From Sphingobium bisphenolivorans (GTDB lineage Bacteria; Pseudomonadota; Alphaproteobacteria; Sphingomonadales; Sphingomonadaceae), in the NCBI RefSeq assembly GCF_000412635.1, contig NZ_ASTG01000028.1, positions 1 through 52,522 on the forward strand: a stretch of 52,522 bases of DNA, read 5' to 3'. The notes beneath the pieces are model-generated. The model saw only the letters and a list, made by a program, of their open reading frames with translations, was not told the origin of the DNA and ran no database searches. The stretch's first letter is position 1, and each line of letters begins with the position of its first letter. This document shows positions 15,983-25,860 of this stretch, one piece after another. A program made the position numbers and the translations under genes.

Positions 15983-18484
15983 CTACGAGATCGCGTCTGC
16001 GCGGTCGCGGTAGGCAAGCAGCCGGAGGGCATTGAACACGACGAGCAATGTCGAACCCTCGTGCATCGCGACCGCGGGACCAATGCCAAGTCCGAAGATA
16101 GTCGCGGGGACGAGGAAGGCGACCACGCCAAGGCTCACAAAGACGTTTTGACGGATGACCCAGCGTGTGCGCCGGCTGAGCCCGACAGCGAAAGGCAAAT
16201 GAGAAAGATCATCCGCCATAAGGGCAACGTCAGCCGTTTCCAATGCGACGTCCGACCCGGCAGCACCCATGGCGATACCGACCGTCGCCGTCGCCATGGC
16301 AGGTGCGTCGTTGACACCGTCGCCCACCATGGCGACCTTGGTTTCGGCACGGAGTTTCTTGATCGCGTCTACCTTGTCTTCAGGCATAAGATCACCCCAT
16401 GCCTCATCAATTCCGACTTTTCTGGCGATCGCATCGGCTGCGCGCTGGTGATCACCGGAAATCATAATCATTCGCTTGATGCCGATCGCGCGCAGCTCAT
16501 CGAGCGCTGTCCGTGCCGCTTCGCGCGGCGTGTCGAGCAGGCCGATCGCGCCGATGTCCTTGTCGTCGCGGCGCACGACCATGCTCGTTTGCCCGCCTTC
16601 GCGGAGCCTCTCGATCGCGGCCGTCATTTCGGCCGACAGCGGCGCGATGCCGTCGGCGCCGAACATCTCCGCCTTGCCGATCAGGACTTCCTCCTGGCCG
16701 ACGAGAGCCGAAACGCCGCGACCTGTCAGGCTCTTGAGGTTGTCGGCCTGCGGTATCGGCTTATCGCCAATATGCTCGCGGCCGTCGCGCGCGATCGCCT
16801 GCGCGAGAGGATGATCGCTCAGGCTCTCGACAGCTACGGCGACCGCCATGAGGTCTTCCTTGGTCACCCCTGGGGCGGTGATGATCTCTTGTATCCGGGG
16901 CTCGCCCTTGGTGAGCGTGCCGGTCTTATCAAACGCGATCGCGTCCAGCGAGCCGAGCAGTTCGAGCGGTGCGCCCCCCTTGATGAGGACACCGCCACGC
17001 GCAGCGCGTGCGACCCCCGATAGAACGGCGCTGGGTGTCGCGATGGCGAGCGCGCAGGGGCTCGCCGCTACCAGCACCGCCATGGCGCGGTAGAAGCTGT
17101 CGCGGAAAGGTTCGTCCACCACTACCCAAGCGAACAGCAACACAAAGGCGAGCACCAGCACCGCCGGCACGAAGAAGCGCTCGAAACGGTCAGTGAAGCG
17201 TTGTGTCGGCGATTTCTGAGTTTCGGCTTCGCTGACCAGCTTCACCACCTTGGCAAGTGTGCTTTCGTTGGACAGGCGGGTGACTTCGATTTCAACAAGC
17301 CCGCTGCCATTGATAGTGCCGACGAAAACGCGGCTTGCCGCGTCCACGCTATCGGGATTTTGGCGGGCGGCCGCATCGTCTTGTACGGGGCGTTTATCGA
17401 CCGGCATGCTCTCGCCGGTGACGGGGGCCTGGTTGATCGCGGTTATGCCCTTAACGATGAAGCCGTCGGCGGCGACCCGCTCATCGGGCTTCACGATGAC
17501 AATATCGCCAAGCTTCAGGTTCTCGACTGGAACCTCGCTCGTGGCGCCGTCGGGACGCCGCACCATCGCGGTGCGCGGCGCCAGCTCCGCCAGCGCTTCG
17601 ATCGCGCGCTTGGCGCGGCCCATGGCATAATGTTCGAGCGCATGGCCAAGGCTGAACAGGAACAGCAGCAGCGCCCCTTCCGCCCATGCCCCCAGCGCCG
17701 CCGCACCGGCGGCGGCCACCAGCATCAGCGTGTCGATCTCGAATCGTTTCAGGCGAAGGCTTTCGATCGCCTCGCGCAGCGTGTAGAAACCGCCAAACGC
17801 GTAGGCGGCAACGTAGAGCACGAACGGCAGCCAGTCTGGTGCGCCGGCGACCAGCTTTTCGAGTGCAAAGCCGATGCCCAGCGCCGCGCCGCAGGCGAGC
17901 GCGAAGATCAGTTCAGTATTCGGCCCGAGCAGACCGCCATGACCGTGATCATGGTCATGCTTTTTCCCCGGAGGATGGTCATGATCCTTTGCATAATCGC
18001 GCTCTGGCGCGGTCGACACGAGCTTGGCAGCCTTCTCGTAGGTCGGTCGAGCGCCAGCGTCGCGCAGCGCCTTCAAAATCGACTCTTGCGATGTTGCCGA
18101 CCGATCGAACTCCACCCGCACCAGACCCGACACATTGGCCTCTGCCTCAAGGACGCCGGGGAGGCCGCGCAGCCGATCGCCCAGCGTGCGAGCGCGGCGT
18201 TGATGGGTCATGCCGTCGACCTGCCAGATCGCATGTCCGAAGCGATCACCAATTTCTGCGCCCGAAGCGTGCGCTAGCTCACGGATGCGCGAGAGCGACA
18301 CCACTTCGGGATCAAAGTGGATGCAGAGCATTGCGGGAGCGTCCGCTTCGGGCGCTACCACATGGGCCTGTTCGACACCGGGACGTCCTTCCAACGAGCC
18401 GACGAGCCTTTTGACACAGGCGTCGGCTGCGTTCGTAACGTCGGGGAGGAGGACAGGAATATCGAGCCGAAGTTTTTCGATCAT
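15983..18484 (-). CDS. zntA: Zn/Cd/Pb-exporting P1B-type ATPase
   Basis: An 833-residue heavy-metal ATPase. Two N-terminal HMA-like folds (about 1-80 and 90-150) lack the CxxC metal motif. A His/Asp-rich stretch lies at 167-183 (DHDHPPGKKHDHDHGHG). Further on come the phosphatase motif TGE (356-358), the membrane metal motif SPC (475-477), phosphorylation site DKTGT (519-523), the HP pair (558-559) and GDGVNDAP (721-728). SPC is usual for Zn/Cd/Pb pumps rather than Cu. AAGGAG precedes the start. It is the last gene of the minus-strand czc-type operon. Confidence 0.93.
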   Translation of the reverse strand: MIEKLRLDIPVLLPDVTNAADACVKRLVGSLEGRPGVEQAHVVAPEADAPAMLCIHFDPEVVSLSRIRELAHASGAEIGDRFGHAIWQVDGMTHQRRARTLGDRLRGLPGVLEAEANVSGLVRVEFDRSATSQESILKALRDAGARPTYEKAAKLVSTAPERDYAKDHDHPPGKKHDHDHGHGGLLGPNTELIFALACGAALGIGFALEKLVAGAPDWLPFVLYVAAYAFGGFYTLREAIESLRLKRFEIDTLMLVAAAGAAALGAWAEGALLLFLFSLGHALEHYAMGRAKRAIEALAELAPRTAMVRRPDGATSEVPVENLKLGDIVIVKPDERVAADGFIVKGITAINQAPVTGESMPVDKRPVQDDAAARQNPDSVDAASRVFVGTINGSGLVEIEVTRLSNESTLAKVVKLVSEAETQKSPTQRFTDRFERFFVPAVLVLAFVLLFAWVVVDEPFRDSFYRAMAVLVAASPCALAIATPSAVLSGVARAARGGVLIKGGAPLELLGSLDAIAFDKTGTLTKGEPRIQEIITAPGVTKEDLMAVAVAVESLSDHPLAQAIARDGREHIGDKPIPQADNLKSLTGRGVSALVGQEEVLIGKAEMFGADGIAPLSAEMTAAIERLREGGQTSMVVRRDDKDIGAIGLLDTPREAARTALDELRAIGIKRMIMISGDHQRAADAIARKVGIDEAWGDLMPEDKVDAIKKLRAETKVAMVGDGVNDAPAMATATVGIAMGAAGSDVALETADVALMADDLSHLPFAVGLSRRTRWVIRQNVFVSLGVVAFLVPATIFGLGIGPAVAMHEGSTLLVVFNALRLLAYRDRADAIS

Positions 18485-18566
18485 GATGTTCTCCTTCGCG
18501 GAGCGCGATTTTGTGGTGAAGCGAAGAGGCCCGCCATTTTTGTGCGGCCACCGATAACTTTGGCGC

Positions 18567-19175
18567 TCATCGGGTTTCTTCCTTGGCCTGACGCGCTTCC
18601 TTTCGCGTGTCGCGCAGGATCTCGATGCCGCCCTTCACGGCGATAATCGCGGTGAGGAAGCCAACCAGCAGATCGGGCCAGTTGGAACCCAGCCACCAAA
18701 CGAGTAGTCCGGCGACCAGAATCCCGCCGTTCGAGATGAAATCGTTGAAGCTGAATGTGGTCGCCGCGCGCAGATTGACGTCGGGCTTGCGCAGCCGTTG
18801 CAGCAGCCGGAGGCAGATATAGTTCACGACTGCCGCGACCGCCGACATCGCCATCATGGTGCCGCCGATCGGCTCGCTTCCCTGAAGGTATCGCCGCCCC
18901 ACATCGAGCAGGATGCCGCCGGCGAAGATCAGGAGCATGACGCCCGACACACCTGCGGCGCGGGTCTTCCATTTCGTGCCCCGGCTGAGCGCGATCAGGC
19001 TCAGCGCATAGACGGCGGCGTCCGACAGGTTGTCGAGGCCATTGGCGAGCAGCGCGCTGGAATCGCCGCTGACGCCGGCGATTAGAAAGGCAAGCGCGAT
19101 CGCCGCGTTGAGGACCAGCACAATCCAGAGCGTGCGGCGCTCCGCGTCCGTGATCGAGGAAGCAAAGTCAGTCAT
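18567..19175 (-). CDS. CDF-family cation transporter, short form C
   Basis: A 202-residue CDF-like membrane protein without a C-terminal cytoplasmic domain. The helix-2 site reads ANGLDNLSDAA and the helix-5 site SFNDFISN, so it is further from the classical site than the other two copies in this window. The start overlaps the stop of the SRPBCC gene (ATGA), and the P-type ATPase follows after 82 bases. Zn/Cd/Co transport is inferred from family and operon. Confidence 0.82.
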   Translation of the reverse strand: MTDFASSITDAERRTLWIVLVLNAAIALAFLIAGVSGDSSALLANGLDNLSDAAVYALSLIALSRGTKWKTRAAGVSGVMLLIFAGGILLDVGRRYLQGSEPIGGTMMAMSAVAAVVNYICLRLLQRLRKPDVNLRAATTFSFNDFISNGGILVAGLLVWWLGSNWPDLLVGFLTAIIAVKGGIEILRDTRKEARQAKEETR

Positions 19176-19669
19176 TGGGTCGTCTTTCGCGCGAGCTGCG
19201 TCTTGCGAAACAGGCGGCGATGGCGATTCACGCTGAGGCCGTTGCCGCGCACCTCCTTGGTGAGATAGCGGATTAATGCCGCATCTTGAGCCTGCATGGT
19301 TTTGCGCAGGCCGCGCCGCGCCAAATAGCCAAGCGGGCTAAGCACCCCTTCCACAGCGATCGTATGGCGCACCTGTGTCTGCGCGCCGGCTCCGGCGAAT
19401 GCATATTCCTCGCGAAGGGCAAATATCCCACCAAAGCCGGTCTGCCAGGCGAGCCGGTGAGCCCGTTCGTAGGCAATGATCTTAGCTTCGGCTGTCAGCG
19501 GCAGCTCTCCCTTGAGCAGGGAGAAAGTAAGGCTGACGTCGGCATCCGGCGCGGCGATTCCTCGAAAGCGATAACTTGGATGCCACAGCGCGAACGTGGG
19601 TAGGTCCACGATATGGGTCCAAGCCCGGATCGGGGTGATGGTCAGCGCGAAAGAGGTTGTTTCCTTCAT
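19172..19669 (-). CDS. SRPBCC-fold (START-like) protein
   Basis: A 165-residue protein with the pattern of the SRPBCC/polyketide-cyclase superfamily: an early segment ITPIRAWTHIVDLPTFALWHPSY, alternating beta strands, RHTIAVEG, and a long C-terminal helix. These proteins form a deep cavity for hydrophobic ligands. The start at 19669 is chosen because the longer frame would run through hairpins. It is coupled to the CDF gene and sits between czcA and the CDF. Its role in metal resistance is unknown. Confidence 0.7.
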   Translation of the reverse strand: MKETTSFALTITPIRAWTHIVDLPTFALWHPSYRFRGIAAPDADVSLTFSLLKGELPLTAEAKIIAYERAHRLAWQTGFGGIFALREEYAFAGAGAQTQVRHTIAVEGVLSPLGYLARRGLRKTMQAQDAALIRYLTKEVRGNGLSVNRHRRLFRKTQLARKTTQ

Positions 19670-19700
19670 GCCCGGATAGACCTTCCGCTGGTGTCCAGTG

Positions 19701-19790
19701 CGGCGGACGGCAAAGCCGCCCGCCGCTGAACACCGTGCATCCCCATTGTGGGGATGCGACGGCCGCCGAGGCTCACAGCGGAGCCTCGGC
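19701..19790. promoter_or_regulatory. Three consecutive hairpins after czcA
   Basis: Perfect stems GCATCCCC/GGGGATGC (19737-19757, loop 5) and GCCGAGGCTC/GAGCCTCGGC (19765-19790, loop 6, overlapping the czcA end), plus an 11-position stem with one mismatch at 19701-19725. Together they separate czcCBA from the SRPBCC-CDF-ATPase genes. They could attenuate read-through or protect the czcCBA transcript 3' end. Confidence 0.6.
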
Positions 19791-22700
19791 GAGATCAGGC
19801 GTCGGTGCATCGGGCCGCTTGTCGGGCGCTGGAATGTCCATCTCCCTGCGCCCATACCGGGCGTAAAGCGTCGGCAGTAGGAACAGGGTCAGCAGGGTCG
19901 CCGAGATGAGGCCCCCGATGACAACCGTCGCCAGTGGCTTTTGCACTTCCGCGCCCGCACCCGATGCGATCGCCATGGGTACGAAGCCGAGCGACGCGAC
20001 CAGTGCCGTCATGACCACGGGGCGTAACCGCATCATCGCGCCTTCATAGGCTGCTTCCGATCGGTCCATACCTCGGGCCATCAGTTCCTGGATCGACGTT
20101 ACCATGACGAGCCCGTTCAGGACGGCGATGCCGGACAACGCGATGAACCCGACCGCCGCCGAGATCGAGAAGGGCATGCCTCGCAGGAACAGGGCGAGCA
20201 CGCCCCCCACCAGCGCCAGCGGCACGCCGGTGAACACGATCGCGGCGTCGCGCACGCTGCCGAGTGCCCCGTAAAGCAAGAGCATGATCAGCACGAAACA
20301 GCCCGGCACCACCAGCATCAGCCGCTCGGTCGCTGATTGCAGGTTCTCGAACTGGCCGCCCCAATCGAGATACTGCCCGGCAGGCAGACGCACCTCGCTC
20401 GCAATTGCGGCCTGCGCATCGGCAACCACGCCAGCTACGTCACGGCCACGCACGTTCGCCTGCACCACGACACGCCGCTTGCCGTTCTCGCGGCTGATCT
20501 GGTTGGGACCATCGGTGACGCCGATGTCGGCCACGCTTTGAAGCGGCACGAACCCGCCGTTCGGCAGCGGTACCGGGACCTGACCGAGCGTTTGCAGATT
20601 GGCGCGTGCCACATCCGACAGGCGGATGGTGACGGCGAACCGCCGATCGCCCTCGAAGATCATACCAGCATCTCGGCCACCGATCGCAGCCGAGATCGTG
20701 TCCTGCACAGTCTGCGCGGTGATACCGAGCCTCGACATGATGTCGCGGCGCGGCTGAATGTCGAGCATGGGCAGGCCCTCGGTCTGCTCCACCCGAACGT
20801 CAACGGCGCCTTCCGTCTTGCGCAACACGGCCGCAATGGCATTGGCTGTCGAATTCATGGCGTCGGTGTCGTCGCCGAACACCTTCACCGCGAGGTCGCC
20901 GCGCACGCCGGCGATTAGCTCGTTGAAGCGCATCTGAATGGGCTGGGTGATCTCGAACGCACCGCCCGGTAGACTTTCAAGCGTCTTCTCGACCTTCGCC
21001 ACCAAGTCAGTCTTGCTGAGCCCCGAGTCCGGCCATTCGTCGCGTGGCTTCATGATGATGAAGGTGTCCGAAATGTTAGGGGGCATGGGGTCGGCGGCGA
21101 GTTCCGCCGTGCCCGTTTTTGAGAAAACGAACCGCACTTCGGGCAGCTTGCCGATCTCGCGCTCGATCCGCGACTGCATCGCCTGACTCTGATCGATTGA
21201 CGTCCCCGGCACGCGGAGCACTTGGGCGGTCAAATCGCCCTCGTCGAGCTGGGGCAGAAACTCCTGGCCTAGGAACGAGAAGGTGAGGATGGCGGCAAGA
21301 AACGCGCCGACACCGACGCCCATGGTGAGCGTCGGCCGCTTCATCGCGCGGTCAAGTCCCGGCTCATATTTGCGCTTGAGCCACGTCATGATCCGGCCTT
21401 CCTTTTCCTCGACGGGCTTCGACAGCCAGATGGCGAGCATGGCCGGCACGAAGGTCAGTGAGAGGATGAAGGCGAAGACGAGTGCGATGATGACTGTCAT
21501 CGCCATCGGCGTGAAGGTCTTGCCCTCAACACCTGTGAGCGTGAGCAGCGGCACATAGACGAGGATGATGATTGCCTGCCCGAACACGGAAGGGCGGATC
21601 ATCTCGCGCGCGGCCTGAGCAACGACGGACAGCCGTTCCTCGAGCGCAAGCGTGCGGCCATAGTGATGTTGTCGTTCGGCGATCCGCCGCAGCGCGTTTT
21701 CAACGATGATGACCGCGCCATCGACAATAAGACCGAAGTCCAACGCGCCAAGGCTCATCAGATTGGCAGAGACACCGCCTTGCAACATGCCGAAGCTGGT
21801 CATGGCCATAGTGATCGGAATGACTAGCGCCGCGATCAGCGCCGCCCGGAAATTGCCGAGCAGGACGAACAGCACGACGATGACGAGCAGCGCGCCTTCG
21901 GATAGATTCTTCGCCACCGTCTTGATCGTTGAATTGACCAGCGCAGTGCGATCGAGCACCGGTTGTATGACCACATCAGTCGGCAGCGAGGCGTTGATTT
22001 CGCCGATCCGTTCCGCGACCGCAGAGGCGACCGTGCGGCTGTTCTCGCCGATCCGCATGATGGCGGTCCCGACCACGACCTCCTTGCCGTTCTCAGACGC
22101 GGAGCCGTAGCGGATCGCTTGGCCGAGACGCACTTGCGCCACCTGGTCGAGCCGGATCGGCGTGCCTTCGCGGGTCGCGATGACGGTCCCGGCCAGCTCG
22201 CTGACATTGCGGATGCGCGCATCGGAGCGGACGGCCAGGCCCTCCCCACCACGATCGACCACGCCGGCACCGACGCCGACATTATTCTCTTCAAGTGCGC
22301 GGGCGAGGTCGGTCAGGTTCAGCCCCAAGGCGGCAAGCCGCTGGACATCGGGAATGACCTGAAACTGCTTCACATAGCCGCCGATCGAGTCGACGCCGGC
22401 AAGGCCCGGTGTGTTCTTGAGCAGCGGCGCGACGATCCAATCCTGCGTGGTGCGCAGATAGGTCGCCTGATCGGCCTCGCTGACGAGACGGTCGCCCTCC
22501 GGCGTGATGTAGCTGCCATCGGGTTGCATGCCGGGCTCGCCCGGCTTGTGCTTGTCCTCCTTCCGATGCATGAAATGGACCGTCCACATATAGACTTCGC
22601 CCAGGCCTGTCGCGATCGGCCCCATGGTTGGAACCGCACCTTCGGGTAGGCTTTCCTCGGCGACGCGCAGCCGCTCGGACACTTGCTGGCGGGCGAAGTA

Positions 22701-23009
22701 GATGTCGGTCGAATCCGTGAATACGGCCGTGACCTGGGCAAAGCCGTTGCGGCTAAGCGAGCGGGTATATTCAAGACCGGGAACACCGGCGAGCGCGGTT
22801 TCGATCGGAAAGGCGATTTGCTTCTCGACCAGCTCGGGTGAAAGGGCCGGCGCGCTGATGTTTACCTGCACCTGATTGTTGGTGATGTCGGGAACAGCGT
22901 CGATCGGCAGGCGAGAAAGCGCCCAGCCTCCGATGGCCGCGGCGATGAGCGTCATGAGCAGGACGAACCAGCGACGCTCGACGGAAAATGTGACGATGCG
23001 ATCGATCAT
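19773..23009 (-). CDS. czcA: Zn/Co/Cd RND efflux pump CzcA
   Basis: A 1078-residue heavy-metal RND transporter. At about residues 424-438 it reads DFGLIVDGAVIIVEN, the signature of the divalent-metal HME1 group (CzcA), in contrast to the HME4 form in the cus operon. The N-terminus IDRIVTFSVERRWFVLL is typical. I use ATG 23009; a TTG at 23015 overlapping the czcB stop is an alternative. It pumps Zn, Co and Cd from the periplasm to the outside with CzcB and CzcC. Confidence 0.94.
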   Translation of the reverse strand: MIDRIVTFSVERRWFVLLMTLIAAAIGGWALSRLPIDAVPDITNNQVQVNISAPALSPELVEKQIAFPIETALAGVPGLEYTRSLSRNGFAQVTAVFTDSTDIYFARQQVSERLRVAEESLPEGAVPTMGPIATGLGEVYMWTVHFMHRKEDKHKPGEPGMQPDGSYITPEGDRLVSEADQATYLRTTQDWIVAPLLKNTPGLAGVDSIGGYVKQFQVIPDVQRLAALGLNLTDLARALEENNVGVGAGVVDRGGEGLAVRSDARIRNVSELAGTVIATREGTPIRLDQVAQVRLGQAIRYGSASENGKEVVVGTAIMRIGENSRTVASAVAERIGEINASLPTDVVIQPVLDRTALVNSTIKTVAKNLSEGALLVIVVLFVLLGNFRAALIAALVIPITMAMTSFGMLQGGVSANLMSLGALDFGLIVDGAVIIVENALRRIAERQHHYGRTLALEERLSVVAQAAREMIRPSVFGQAIIILVYVPLLTLTGVEGKTFTPMAMTVIIALVFAFILSLTFVPAMLAIWLSKPVEEKEGRIMTWLKRKYEPGLDRAMKRPTLTMGVGVGAFLAAILTFSFLGQEFLPQLDEGDLTAQVLRVPGTSIDQSQAMQSRIEREIGKLPEVRFVFSKTGTAELAADPMPPNISDTFIIMKPRDEWPDSGLSKTDLVAKVEKTLESLPGGAFEITQPIQMRFNELIAGVRGDLAVKVFGDDTDAMNSTANAIAAVLRKTEGAVDVRVEQTEGLPMLDIQPRRDIMSRLGITAQTVQDTISAAIGGRDAGMIFEGDRRFAVTIRLSDVARANLQTLGQVPVPLPNGGFVPLQSVADIGVTDGPNQISRENGKRRVVVQANVRGRDVAGVVADAQAAIASEVRLPAGQYLDWGGQFENLQSATERLMLVVPGCFVLIMLLLYGALGSVRDAAIVFTGVPLALVGGVLALFLRGMPFSISAAVGFIALSGIAVLNGLVMVTSIQELMARGMDRSEAAYEGAMMRLRPVVMTALVASLGFVPMAIASGAGAEVQKPLATVVIGGLISATLLTLFLLPTLYARYGRREMDIPAPDKRPDAPTPDLAEAPL

Positions 23010-23011
23010 GA

Positions 23012-24163
23012 TCAATGCCCATGCTCCGCTTCGCCCTTCCCGAGCTCAGCCTTGAGGGTGAAGCTGTTGGGGCCGGCGAGCTGTTCGTCGCCCTTGAGCC
23101 CCGACGTCACGACCACATTGTCGCCGCTTGGGTTTCCGAGCGTGATGGGGGTGGCCCTAAAGCCATGATCGGTGCGCACGAACACGGTGGACCGGCCTTC
23201 GACCGTCTGCACCGCGCTTTGCGGCACAAGCAGCGCCGCCGGGCCGCCGCCGGGAAGCTGGATCGACGCCGTGACCGGCTCGCCCACACGCCATTGGCCC
23301 GCGCGGTTGTCGATGACCGCGATCACGCTGGCGAGCCGCGTGGTTTCGTCCAAGATGGGCGAGACGAAATCGACCCGTGCCACCGATCGGCGATCGCCCG
23401 AGACGATTTCGATCTGCGAACCAGGTCGCACCTTGCCGGCGTCTGTCGGCGACAGGGCCAGCGTGACCGCGACACGCCCAAGATTGGCGACACGGAACAG
23501 TTCCGCATCGGCCGCGACTGTCTGACCCAGCGTCACGCTGCGCGCGACGACCTGCCCCGAGAGGGGCGCGCTGATCGCGATGCGATTGAGCGCGCCTCCG
23601 CCGCCGCCCGCCGCCGACACCTGCTGCTGCGCGAGACGTAGCGCGATACGCGCTTCGGTGGCTGCCGTGCGTGCCGCGATCAGATCCTGTTCGGGCGACA
23701 CGCACTCGTTGAACAGGCGCTGCTCACGACGAAGGTTGCTTTCGGCCAGCGCCAGCCTCGCGCGCGCCGCCTCGATCTCGGCGTTGAGTGATGCCGCCTC
23801 GCGGCTTTCGATGATAGCGAGCGTCTGCCCGCGTCCGACTGACTGGCCCAGGTTGCGGGTGAGCGAGACGACACGACCGCCGATGGCGGCGGAAACGACC
23901 TGCATCCCTTGTGGGTCGCCTTCGATCGTTGCCGGGAGGGTCAACGCGCCGCCGCCGCTGCGGATGACGCGCACTGTCTCAATGCCAGCCTTGCGAATCT
24001 GATCGGCGCTAAGGTCGATTTCGCCTTCTTCATCGGCATGACCTTCTTCTGCGGCCGAGGCAGCATTCTGCGCATCATCAGCCGTCTTCTCGCCGCCAGA
24101 GCATCCGGCCATCAGCAATGCGGCCAACGTAAGCGGCAACGCCGCTATGGTACGGGTTTTCAT
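23012..24163 (-). CDS. czcB: RND periplasmic adaptor CzcB
   Basis: A 383-residue membrane-fusion protein. The N-terminus ends in LMAGC, a lipobox, so it is a lipoprotein. A short acidic and His-containing stretch (EEGHADEEGE) follows, as in CzcB proteins that pick up metal. The centre has the paired lipoyl halves around a coiled coil (about 120-180), and the C-terminus has the beta-barrel and membrane-proximal domains, ending in AEHGH. ATG 24163 is better spaced from the AGGGGG site than ATG 24169. It lies between czcC and czcA. Confidence 0.92.
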   Translation of the reverse strand: MKTRTIAALPLTLAALLMAGCSGGEKTADDAQNAASAAEEGHADEEGEIDLSADQIRKAGIETVRVIRSGGGALTLPATIEGDPQGMQVVSAAIGGRVVSLTRNLGQSVGRGQTLAIIESREAASLNAEIEAARARLALAESNLRREQRLFNECVSPEQDLIAARTAATEARIALRLAQQQVSAAGGGGGALNRIAISAPLSGQVVARSVTLGQTVAADAELFRVANLGRVAVTLALSPTDAGKVRPGSQIEIVSGDRRSVARVDFVSPILDETTRLASVIAVIDNRAGQWRVGEPVTASIQLPGGGPAALLVPQSAVQTVEGRSTVFVRTDHGFRATPITLGNPSGDNVVVTSGLKGDEQLAGPNSFTLKAELGKGEAEHGH

Positions 24164-24165
24164 TA

Positions 24166-25467
24166 TCATTCCCCCTGTGTGGTCGGCGCGCGGGCGGTAA
24201 GCCGCTCAAGCTGCGCCTGGGCGATGTGGTAGGAGAGCAGCGCGTCGATAGCCGCCGCCCGCGTCGCGGCGAGCGTCCGTTCGGCATCGAGCAAATCGAG
24301 CTGGCCGAACTTCCCCTCCCGATAGCCGATGCGGGCTATGCGGGCGGCTTCTTCGGCCGCCGCGAGTGCGGGACCGCTGGCCGCTGCCGCGCTGGTGGCT
24401 GCGTTGGCGGCATCGGCTTGAGCGCGCGCGATGGCCTGATCGACATCGAGCGCTGTGAGACGCCGCTGCGCATCGGCACGCTGCCGTTCAGCAGTTGCTT
24501 GGTTCAAGGCCGCGCGCCCGTTGTTGAACAACGGGATCGGGATCGACATGCTGAAGATAGCCGCTGTGTCGTTGGTCTGCTCTAACCGGCGAGCGCCGGC
24601 CCCAAGAGTCAGATCCGGCACGCGCTGCGAGCGGGCGAGCCGCACACCCGCATCGGCGATGGTGAAATCGGCATTGGCTGCCGCCATCACGAGCGTGCCC
24701 GCGCTCTCTATCGGCCGTAACGGGCCATAGGTCGCCGGGATTCGGGAGAACCAGTCTGCATCGAGTGGTCCCGAAATTGGCTGGCCGATAATGCGTGACA
24801 GGGTGAACCGTGCGACTGCGACGGCCCGTTCCTCACGCAACAGCGCAGCGTCGGCGTTGACCCTCGCCACGTTCGCTCTCTCGGCTTCAAGTGGCGAAGC
24901 ACGACCCGCTTGCACACGCACACGGGCGGCTCTTAGTGCTTCATCAGCAATCCGGGCCTGATCCTCGGCTGTGACAAGTCGGCGCTCCGCCGAGGCGGCC
25001 TCCGCATAGGCGCGCACGACACTGAGCCGGAGATCGGCTTGCGCGATCGCCGCCTGTATCGTCGCCCGGTTCGTCCGGGCGTCGGCGACGGCGATCCGCG
25101 CCGATCGCTTGCCGCCCAGTTCGATCGGCAACGTAAGCGATGTCGTCGCTTCAAGGCTCTGTGTTCCGCGATACTGGCCGGAGCCGGCGACATTTTCAGC
25201 CTCGACCGTGACGCTCGGATTGGGACGTAGGCCCGCAACTTGGCGTCCGGCTTCCGCCGCGCGGATGTCCGCCGAGGCTGCCTCAAGCGCTGGCGATACG
25301 GCGCCCGCGAGTTCGAGAGCACGGTCAACAGTAAAAGCCGACCCCGTCAGTGCGGGCGACCTGCTTTGTTGCTGCGCCGGCCTGGCCTCAGCCAGCGGCC
25401 CGGTTTGAGCTTGCGCGATGCTCGCGCAAGCGGTCGCGGCTAGCAAAGCCGCGAGTGATCGGTGCAT
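24166..25467 (-). CDS. czcC: Outer-membrane factor CzcC
   Basis: A 433-residue TolC-family channel. The signal peptide MHRSLAALLAATACASIAQA precedes a Gln/Ser linker and two OEP repeats, with long Ala-rich helices. The segment PNPSVTVEAENVAGSG is typical for CzcC. AGGAG precedes the start. It forms the outer-membrane exit of the czcCBA pump. Confidence 0.92.
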   Translation of the reverse strand: MHRSLAALLAATACASIAQAQTGPLAEARPAQQQSRSPALTGSAFTVDRALELAGAVSPALEAASADIRAAEAGRQVAGLRPNPSVTVEAENVAGSGQYRGTQSLEATTSLTLPIELGGKRSARIAVADARTNRATIQAAIAQADLRLSVVRAYAEAASAERRLVTAEDQARIADEALRAARVRVQAGRASPLEAERANVARVNADAALLREERAVAVARFTLSRIIGQPISGPLDADWFSRIPATYGPLRPIESAGTLVMAAANADFTIADAGVRLARSQRVPDLTLGAGARRLEQTNDTAAIFSMSIPIPLFNNGRAALNQATAERQRADAQRRLTALDVDQAIARAQADAANAATSAAAASGPALAAAEEAARIARIGYREGKFGQLDLLDAERTLAATRAAAIDALLSYHIAQAQLERLTARAPTTQGE

Positions 25468-25524
25468 GATCGAAAGACTCCTGACAATTCCGAAGAAGCC
25501 CCCAGAGGGAGCAGGTTAGAATTG

Positions 25525-25860
25525 TCAGGCTTTCGGAGGGCGGTGCGCGGGAGCTGTCAGAGTGGAAACCAGATTCGTCGCGTTCCCAAGCACAGGCGAC
25601 GCGGTCCGCAGATGTACTACGGGTACGAAGCCGTCCTTCACAGGCTCGCCAATCTGGTGGCCATGGCAACCGCCGTGATGGTGCGGCGTCGCCTTGCCGT
25701 CGTCAGATGGGACCTCATCCCGATCGCCATCGGCATGACCGAGACCTGCCGCGACATTCGAATCGAGGCAACCGATGGGTTCGGCAGCATGCGCAATCGC
25801 GCCCACCATCAACGATAGTGAGACGAGGCACATGAGTATGAGGGCTAGGAAGCGTCCCAT
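25525..25860 (-). CDS. CzcI-like small exported protein
   Basis: A 111-residue protein with a signal peptide (MGRFLALILMCLVSLSLMVGAIAHA) and a metal-binding-looking centre (HADGDRDEVPSDD...PHHHGGCHGHQ). It is the first gene of the czc operon. Proteins with this place and pattern (CzcI-like) are thought to act as periplasmic metal sensors or regulators of czcCBA. No strong ribosome-binding site was seen. Upstream (25861-26128) is a non-coding region that must hold the operon promoter; I could not define it. Confidence 0.72.
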   Translation of the reverse strand: MGRFLALILMCLVSLSLMVGAIAHAAEPIGCLDSNVAAGLGHADGDRDEVPSDDGKATPHHHGGCHGHQIGEPVKDGFVPVVHLRTASPVLGNATNLVSTLTAPAHRPPKA

